A DNA stretch of 64,000 nt. Origin: Solea solea. Its lineage: Eukaryota > Chordata > Actinopteri > Pleuronectiformes > Soleidae. The stretch is taken from the NCBI RefSeq assembly GCF_958295425.1, contig NC_081142.1:1-64000 (forward strand). The letters run 5' to 3'. The notes under the pieces were generated by a model. It was not told the origin of the DNA. It made no database searches and worked only from the letters and a program-made list of their open reading frames with translations. The first letter of the stretch is position 1; every line of letters begins with the position of its first letter. The translations under genes and the position numbers were made by a program. This document shows, piece after piece, positions 50,001 through 59,000 of this stretch.

Positions 50001-53000
50001 TGCTGAGAATTGAGAATCTGGTACTTTAACTGGGAGAGATAAAAAAAGGTACAACAACCTGGGTAAAAGATTCATCTTGATCACCTCAATTCTTGAGCTG
50101 AAATCCATCACTAACAATGACCACTTTGCTATATCTTTTTGAATTTTATCGTTAATTAGCCTGTAATTCGTCTCATAAATTGTGCTATATTCCTGAGTTA
50201 TTATCACTCCTAAGTATTTTATTGACTTAGAATTCCAATTTAAATTATATCTCTTCCTGATTTCTTGGCTTGAAATTAAAGGATAAAACCTGAGTTTTTG
50301 ACATATTCAATTTGTAACCCGACATCAATCCATATTCTTCCATTATCTTTAATAATATGATAAACGTTGTGTTTGGATCTTGAAGAAAGGTAATTATATC
50401 GTCAGCAAATAGTCCTATTTTGTGTTCATCTCCTGCCATCGTGATTCCTGTCAACTTATCTTCTTGTCTGATTAGTTGAGCAAGTGGCTCTATGAAAATT
50501 GCGAAGAGGGCAGGACTAGCACAACAACCTTGTCGTGTCCCTCTGTAGAGTTTAAAAGTGCCCGTCAGATGCCCGTTAATTTTAACTCTGGCTAATGGGT
50601 CAGTATACAATGCCTTTATGCAATTTATGAATTTATTATTGAATCCCATCCTTTCCAGTACTTTATACAAAAAAGCCCAGCTGACCCTATCAAACGCTTT
50701 TTCAGCATCTAAGCTGATCAGTGCAGCGCTTGTATGGTGTTTATTAACATGTTCTATAATATGAAGTGTGCGCCTGATGTTGTCCTGTGTTTGCCGTCCC
50801 TTTACAAAACCTGTCTGGTCCTCGTGTATCAGGTCAGGCAAAAAACGTTCCAGTCTTTTAGTGATAATGGATGTAAACAGTTTATAATCTACGTTTAGAA
50901 TAGATATTGGGCGGTATGACTCGCAGTATTCTTTATTTTTCCCCTCTTTCGGAATGACAGATATCACAGCATCTCTCCAGGAAGGAGGGGCTATCGCCTT
51001 CTCAAGCGTCCAATTAAATGATTCTAATAGTACCGGGGCAAGGGCTTCTTTGAATTTTTTGTACCATTCATTTGGATAGCCGTCACTTCCAGGGCTCTTA
51101 TTAGTCGCCAGTCTACCTATGGCTTTATCCAATTCATCTTTTGTAATAGGGGCAGTCAAATATCCATTTTGCTCTAAGCCTATTGAGGGGAGGTCCAATG
51201 AGATGAGGAATTGCTTGATTTTCTCATCGTCAACTTTCTCAGGCTGTGAATACAAGGTCTCATAGTAGTTTTTAAAGATTGTATGGATTTCTTCTGGGTC
51301 ATATTTCAATGTATTTGTTGAGGGGTCCCTAATCTTATTAATTGAATTTGTTATTTGTTGCGTCCTAAGGCGCCTCGCCAATATTCGAGCGGCCCTTGGG
51401 CCTGATTCATAGAAAGTTTGCTTCACGGATCTCAGTTTATTTTCTATTTCATTGTTAATTAAGTTCTCAATTTGTTTCCTCTTTTCTTTAATCTGGTTAC
51501 CCATTATATCTTTATTGACATTTTTGGGTTGTTGTTTCTCTAGGTTTTCCAATTCCTCCTCTAATTGATCATATTTTGATCTCCAGATTTTCCTTAGGTG
51601 AGCTGTCCGTGATATTAGCTTCCCTCTCATAACTGCTTTGATTGTGTCCCAAAGAATAGTTGGGTCGACCTGGTCGTCCTTATTATCATTTATACATTCA
51701 CCAATTTCTTTTGTAATTTCTTCCACTGTGGATTTATTATTCAAAATTCCTATATTCAGCCTCCATAGTGTATTCCTTGGCCTGTTGTTTAAATGTAAAC
51801 TAAGGTAAACCATGCTGTGATCTGATATATCTGCCGTTCCAATTGTGCACTCTTGTACCCTGTGTCTATCAATGCTATTCATCAGGAAAAAGTCTAGCCT
51901 AGAGTGTACTTTATGTGTGGCTGAATAGTGGGTAAATTCCCTATCACTTGTATGAATACTTCTCCAGACATCAAACAAGCCTACCTCTCTTATCAGGATT
52001 TTTAGGTCTTTTGATTTTGAGGATCCAAGTCTGCTTGTGCTTGTCGTGTCTAGTCGATGGTTCAAAATTGTATTCCAATCTCCCGAACAGACCAGGATTC
52101 CCTCACTCTCAGAAATAATTAAATCAAATAGTTTCCTAAAAAAGGATCTGTCCCTCTCTGGAGGAGCATAAACGTTCACAAATGTGACCAAAACACTGTC
52201 AATCCTGCCCTTGATTATTATATATCTACCTTCATCATCTCTTTTTTCTCCAAGCAGCTCAAAGTTTAAAGAATTAGATATCATTATTACAACCCCTCTC
52301 CTCCTACTATTTTTACATGAACTATAATATGTGTTGGTGTACCCGAACTTTCTTAGCTTCTCATGTTCCGGTTTTGACATGTGTGTCTCTTGTAAAAATA
52401 CCACTTGGGACTTATCTTTCCTAATTTTTGCTAGGACCCTACTCCTCTTGATCGGGTTACTCAAGCCATTAACATTCAGAGAGGCAATTTTCAAATTCTG
52501 TGACATCACTTAAACATAGAAAAATGTGAATTACTTTGTAGCAGTGTAAACCCCTGATAACACAAACAATAACAAAGACAGAACAATGTCAACTGAACAC
52601 AGTGAAAAACAGACCTCCAAACTAGGAGGAGAAAACTCCTCACCAAGACCCCGTTGGTGGGTCGAGGGTAGATCCTATCACTAAGACAGGGCCCTAAGTG
52701 TAGGGTGGCTAGGCCAAACCTTTCCATCCTAAAGTCCAACGTAAACTATTTCGACACTCCCAGACAGTTATTGTCACTATACCCTAAATGAAGCCAGAAA
52801 TGAGTCCAATTCAAATCTTGTGTTCCAGACTCGTAGTGACAGTGATGAATTCTATTTCTTCATTTTACCTCCCTTGCGCTGGAGATCATCTCTCTGAGCA
52901 TCGGTGTGATCACTCTGGAAACCCTGAAGCTTAGATCGTGCTCTCTGGGCAACGTCGTCCTCAGCCTCATAACGACCCGGTACCTTCTGCCATGATCCCA

Positions 53001-56000
53001 GCAGCTTTCCCAGGTGCGTTCCCCAGTCAGTCTCACCTTCGGTCGACGTCGCCTCCTCCACTGTGATTCCTCGTCTCCTCAGCTCCACTCTCGCCTCTTC
53101 TGCGCTGTTATAAAATCGGGCTCCTGTCTCCCAGTGGATGCGCATGTTCACATTTGGTGTTTGGAAGCGAACTCCTTTCACTTTCAGAGCCTTTTTGATC
53201 CCGTTATACTCTTTACGTTTCTTGACCACCTCAGCAGTGTAATCGTGATCGAAATAAATGGTCTTATTATTCAGCTGGATCTTTTCCTTCTTTGTTTTAT
53301 TCCATGCCTCCTTCAAAACCAATTCTTTGGTTGCGAATTCCTGGAAATGTAATATGAATGCTCTCGGGGGTTTGTCGGGAGCGGACCTCCGAGGTCCAGA
53401 TCTGTGTGCGCGCTGAATATTTAACTCCATGTCAGCCGGGATCGGCAACTTGCTTCGGAGGAGCGCTTCGACAAACTCCGGCACCGAGTCTTCTCCCTCT
53501 TCTCCTTCTGCCACTCCGAAGATGCGGATGTTATTGCGTCTGGAGCGTGACTCTAGATCGTTTAATTTAAGTCGCAGCGCTTTTTGCTGTTTCAGGCAAG
53601 AGCTCAGAGCCTCGGTCGCTTCAGCAGCCCATCTCTCAACCGTCTCCACCCTGGTCTCCGCCTCGTCCACCCGGTCCGCTAAGCCGTGAACTTCTGCTCC
53701 GAGTGTGTCCAGTTTATCATTTATTTCTTGTCCGAGATGACTGAATTCTTGTCGCAAAGTGTTGTTATCGCCTCGTAGGTCAGTTTTGAGGTCGTTAATC
53801 GCCTGAATTATGTCTGCTGGCGCCATGACGGTCGGATCGACTTTACCGCTGCTGTCTCTGGCAGTCGTCGTGTTTTTCTGCTTTGCGGGCTCCTTATCGT
53901 CGACTTTTTGGCTTCTAAGTGATCTTCCCCAATCCATCTATCTTTATTTTCAGCCAAAACTGAATTAAATGTAAACTTGGGGTTAAATTGCGATTTGTCT
54001 GGGAGAGCGATCTCACGTGCGTCCGACTACTCCATGCGTCAAACCGGAAGCCCCGTTCCAACTTTTCTTTATTACTTACAACCCCCTCTGTCTGCATAAA
54101 AGTGTTGGAACACCATAACCTTGTGAGCATCATTTGAACAGTATTGTACTGCAGAAAGTAGTGTGTTACCATAAAAATGGCAAAAAAAAGGCAATTAACA
54201 ATGGAAGAGAGACAGACCATCATAACACTTCAAAATGTAGGGTTTTCCTACAGAGAAATTGCGAAGAAAGTCAAGGTGTCAGTCAGTACAGTTTCCTTCA
54301 CCATCAAAACGCACTCAGAAACTGTGAGAAACTCTGACAGGAAGAGGTCTGGCAGACCCAAAGCCACAACAGAATCAAAAGACAAGTTTCTGAGAGTCAA
54401 CAGCTTGCATGATAGGCGGCTCACAAGACAACAGCTTCAAGCACAGCTTAAAAGTGGTCATAGTAAGCAAGTCTCAGTTTCAACTGTGAAGAGAAGACTT
54501 CGAGTTGCAGGTTTGAACGGTCGAGTTGCAGCAAGAAAGCTATTGCTAAGACGTCAGAGTACGAAGAAGAGGCTTGCCTGGGCCATGAAACACCGCCAAT
54601 GGACTACTGAAGACTGGAAGAAGGTGTTATGGACTGATGAATCAAAGTTTGAAATCTTCGGTTCATCACGCAGGAGTTTCGTACGCCGTTGAGTAGGCAA
54701 AAGGATGGTGCCTCAGTGTGTGACATCAACTGTCAAACATGGAGGAGGAAGCGTGATGGTCTGGGGCTGTTTTTCTGGATCCAGGGTCGGTGACTTGTAC
54801 AGAGTGAGAGGCACCCTGAACCAAAATGGCTACCACAGCATTCTGCATCGCCATGCAGTACCCTCTGGTATGTGCCTAGTTGGTCAGGGGTTCATCCTAC
54901 AGCAAGATAATGACCCAAAACATATGTCCAAGCTATGCCAGAACTACCTCAGGAAAAAAGAACAAGATGGTCAGCTTGAAAACATGGAGTGGCCAGCACA
55001 GTCTCCAGACTTAAACCCCATTGAGCTGGTTTGGGATGAACTGGACAGAAGAGTGAAAGCAAAGCAACCTACAAGTCCCACACATTTATGGGAACTTCTG
55101 CAACAGAGTTATATGTTTGATTTCCATTGTAGAAAGAATGCCACGAGTGCGTTCAGCTGCCAAAGGTGGCTACTTTGATGAGTCAAAATATAGAACACAT
55201 TTTGGTTTATAAATTGATTCCATGATTTCTTTTTTGACCTCAATTGTTTATTTGTTTTATGCTTTCATTTCAGAGTACAATGAGACATTAAAATGCATCA
55301 TTTTCAATGAAAAACTGGAAAAATTGGGGTGTTCCAAAACTTTTGACCGGTAGTGTACATGCTCTCGGTATAATTGTTTTATCAACAATCTCTGCTGCTA
55401 CCTGTATACATGACAATGTACTACTATAAACATGACACAACTGAATTAGAACTGTCTTGTCTAAGCGTATAACTTGATACAATTGTTGTGTTTCTGCTCC
55501 TTCTTCTGTCTCTACCTCACCTCCCGGTTTCCTTCCTCTCCTCTATCCCCCATTTTTCGTTTCACCCCAACCAGTCGTGGCGGATGCTGCACATTTTTGA
55601 GTCTGGTTCTGTCAGAGAGTTCCTTCTCATGTTTTCTCTCCACTGACGCCTAGTGCCATGCTCACTCTATGGTTTGGTTTCTCTGCTCTCTATAATGTTG
55701 TAAAGGTTTCTGAAAAAAAGTCCTCAACAGCACATATGACCTCATCATAAGTCGAATCCTGCTTCCCAGCCAAGTAGTTTTTTATGTTGGCGAACAGAAA
55801 ACCAGGAGAAGAAGAAAAATTTACCTTTTTGTCTCCTTGTTTTCTTCGTCGAAGGCCTGGTCTGTAGTCGTCCCCAAAACGCAGGAAGTAGTAGTAGGAC
55901 ACCAGCCGCTCTATCGGGTCTCGCACCACATTTATGTACATCGGTTTTCCTTTCACACCGTATCTACACATAAAGTAAATAATTTATATATGATGTACTT

Positions 56001-59000
56001 CTCAGTGTGAGTGACAGAAAGAAAACAGGCTGAGAAAATACAGGAAAGATGTGTTGTTAAGGGTGCAGCCACTCAGCAGTGGAAGCAGGAACCAGCTGCT
56101 AAGACGATTTTCTTCATTAATTAACCTGTGAATTATTGTCTTAATTGATAAAAATTGTTTTTTTTTTTAAAATGACAACTTCCTCAAACATCTTGTTTTG
56201 TCCACACAACAAAGACATTCAGTTCACTGTCAGAAAGGAACCAAGAAACCAGACCATGTTCATATTTAAGAAGCTGAAATCATTTAAAAAGACCAAGACT
56301 AACTGAACTGGATCTCAGTCTCAAAAACATTTGCACTATTAGGGTAATTACCCGTGATAAGAGAAGTGATAGTGACTGTGGAGATACGAACAACAGCTAT
56401 TAATCATCACTAAAGCACACGTTAGCGGTCAATACGTGAGCCTCCTTTGAGCCGCTCAGCTGTTTGTAACTAACCTGGATAGTAATGGTATTACAGAAAA
56501 TGAAATGCCTTACTTTGAGAAGTCCAGATAAGCCACATGGCCGTGGTAGAAGCCAGGCTTCATCACTCGCCACGTGGTAACGTTCCTGACAAAGCGAACC
56601 TGTGGCCAAAGATAATGGAAACAAATTATTAAGAGGAAGAAAAACTGCAAGAGATGGGACACAAAAGCACATAAAACCGCACATGACTCATAAACAGAGA
56701 AGTTAAAGGGGATCCTTGAGTTGAAGACATTTATATTTAAGTCAACTGTCCCTATTCTAAACCAGGCTGTAGTCAGCCTTTGAGACATTTAGGCGGCATT
56801 AAACATCTCCATTCTCATTTACAAAACACAAACTCTGCTAATGATACACCTGCAGTCTTGTTTTTCCAGAGCTGAAAAATTTAATTATTTGAAAGTGCTG
56901 CATTCTCTATTTTAATTAAAAGAAAAAAATAATTTCAATTTCATTCTTCTATGTTCAACAGCAATTTTCATTTTAAAAAGTGTAATATACATACATTTCT
57001 GGAAAAATTTACATCTGTAAGCTGTCATCTTTGCATTATAAGAGTTTATATGTTGATGGTATACCACTTGTTATGTCATATGGCAATGTTCCATGTTTTA
57101 ATAGATGCCATTTCTGTCATTGAAGACCTTTTAAAAACGTTTTTAGGGACATGAAAGTTTTGCACATCGACCAATTGGAGAGAGTGAAGCTGGGTGGTGC
57201 CTTGCTCAGGTACACTCCAGCCCTTGACCCGTCTTTGGATTTGAACCAGTGAACCTCTGGCTACAAGTGTTTTTTTAAGTGGAAATATCGACACTACTAC
57301 TCACTTACCGAGGTTAAAGGAAAGAATGTATATGTAACGTGTGTTGTGACTTGTTATGTCGTCAATAAATTCAGATAAACGCAGTTTCCTTGGGAGCTTC
57401 TGCTAGCCACACTTTATTGTTTGTTTACATCCTAGCATGTCATGACGTACTTCCTATTTCCGGTGTATCAAAATAAAGGTCAGTAGCATTAAATATTACA
57501 ACGTGCACACTATGTCCGAGGAAAATGAGTTTATCCACGTCAACCTCGAGCAACTCTAACTTAATGAAGCATTTGTGTGTATTGGTTTAGTTCTTGAATG
57601 CAAAGTGTGTGAATATTGTTTTTTTTCAATATTTAATTTTGTTACTTTACTGAATATTTAAGAGTTGGATAGTGCCCTGTTTATTGTGTAATGGTATACA
57701 GATACAGAGATTTGCACTACTGAAAGGCCACATTTTTCCTTTGTTTCTCTTTACCCAAGTTAACATTTGTGTGTCAATTGTGCCCTTCAATTCAAAGTTC
57801 AAATAAATACCAAATGCTCTAAAATACTGTACATAGGGGTTTTATTCTTCATTCAGGTATTATAAACATCTTTGACCTATAGAATGTTAAACAATGTAAT
57901 AGTGTTATAGAACATAAAAAATAATGTCAGTTACTTTGCTGAGTAACTAATTACTTTTACAATGTGGTAACTGAGTTACCAACTCAATTACTTTTTGGGA
58001 GAAGTAATTTGTAACTATAACTAATTACATTTTTAAAGTAAGATGCCCAACACTGATTATAATAAAACAGATCATGTGCTGTAATAAAAGTAATAAACTC
58101 TGTTGCTCTGGTTTACCCTGCAGTGTGTGAATGCATGGCTCCATCTTCTCACCTGGTCCTGTAAAGACATGACAGGGTTGTTTTTGGTCGTGTTGATGTG
58201 CAGGACGTGGAAGTGATTCTTCCCACACAGGTCGTAGGCGATGTTGGTGAAGGACGTGCTCGCGGTCTTGGGCACTCTGTTGTAGATGATGACCATGTCG
58301 TCTTTTGCTGCCTGCGCGGAGAAATCCCGCCCCAGGCCTTCGCTGTGACGCTGCTCGACTTCAGCCACCTCGTGTCTGGCAATGGCTTGTTCTGAAGAGG
58401 CAGAAAAATATCAGGTTGACCTTTAATGATCAGACACACAGCTGAGTATATCCCTTAAAAAAAAAAAAGAGTCAATTATTTAGAATTTTGATTCATTACG
58501 TTGGGTTTAAGGCAAATATTTCTGCAGTAAACTTCACTTTATATGATTATGAGGCCAGAGTTTTTCTCAGCTGTTGGATTTTAATGAGTAAAAACACCAC
58601 AATAAAGACAAAGACTGCAGGTATGTCAAAAATGAACAAGTGGTTTTAAACTGAAGACCAGCGTGGCCTGTTAGCATGTCTTCATTAAGGAAAACAACAG
58701 AATCCTTGAAAACAACAACATTAAAACCACTAATTAAGCTTTTAATGACACTTTTGACAGGCGGCATAATTAAAGGTTTTCTGGCTTCTTTTCTGCTCCA
58801 CATTGCTAATTAAACTCATTACAGGAGAATCTCTGGTGTCACTTCTTTCAGCCTTTCAGTGTCTGGCACCACGAGGTAACACAATACTGTAAAGGTCGGC
58901 AGTCAGTGCACAAAACACCTCACAGTGAAAATTGGTATTTGATGATTTGGCCCTCTCATGGTGTTACTACTGCTCATCAAATTTCCATATTGTGAGTGCC

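Larger units (their letters stand above)
48675..54054 (-). mobile_element. Nearly full-length L1-type LINE nested in the Tc1 element
   Basis: Flanked by a 16-bp duplication GTTCCAACTTTTCTTT (48,659-48,674 and 54,055-54,070), with a T-run (poly-A on the minus strand) at the left end. ORF1 at 53,937-52,852; ORF2 from 52,509 to 48,753 with one frameshift near 50,265. The 5' leader is only about 117 nt. Confidence 0.93.
48370..55355 (+). mobile_element. Tc1-like transposon interrupted by an L1
   Basis: Terminal repeats CACTACTGGTCAAAAGTTTT and its inverted partner (…CCAAAACTTTTGACCGGTAGTG) are flanked by TA at 48,368-48,369 and 55,356-55,357. Without the 5.4-kb L1 the element is about 1.6 kb, normal for Tc1. 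It lies just beyond the second hAT-like MITE in intron 4 of hs2st1, antisense to the gene. Confidence 0.92.
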
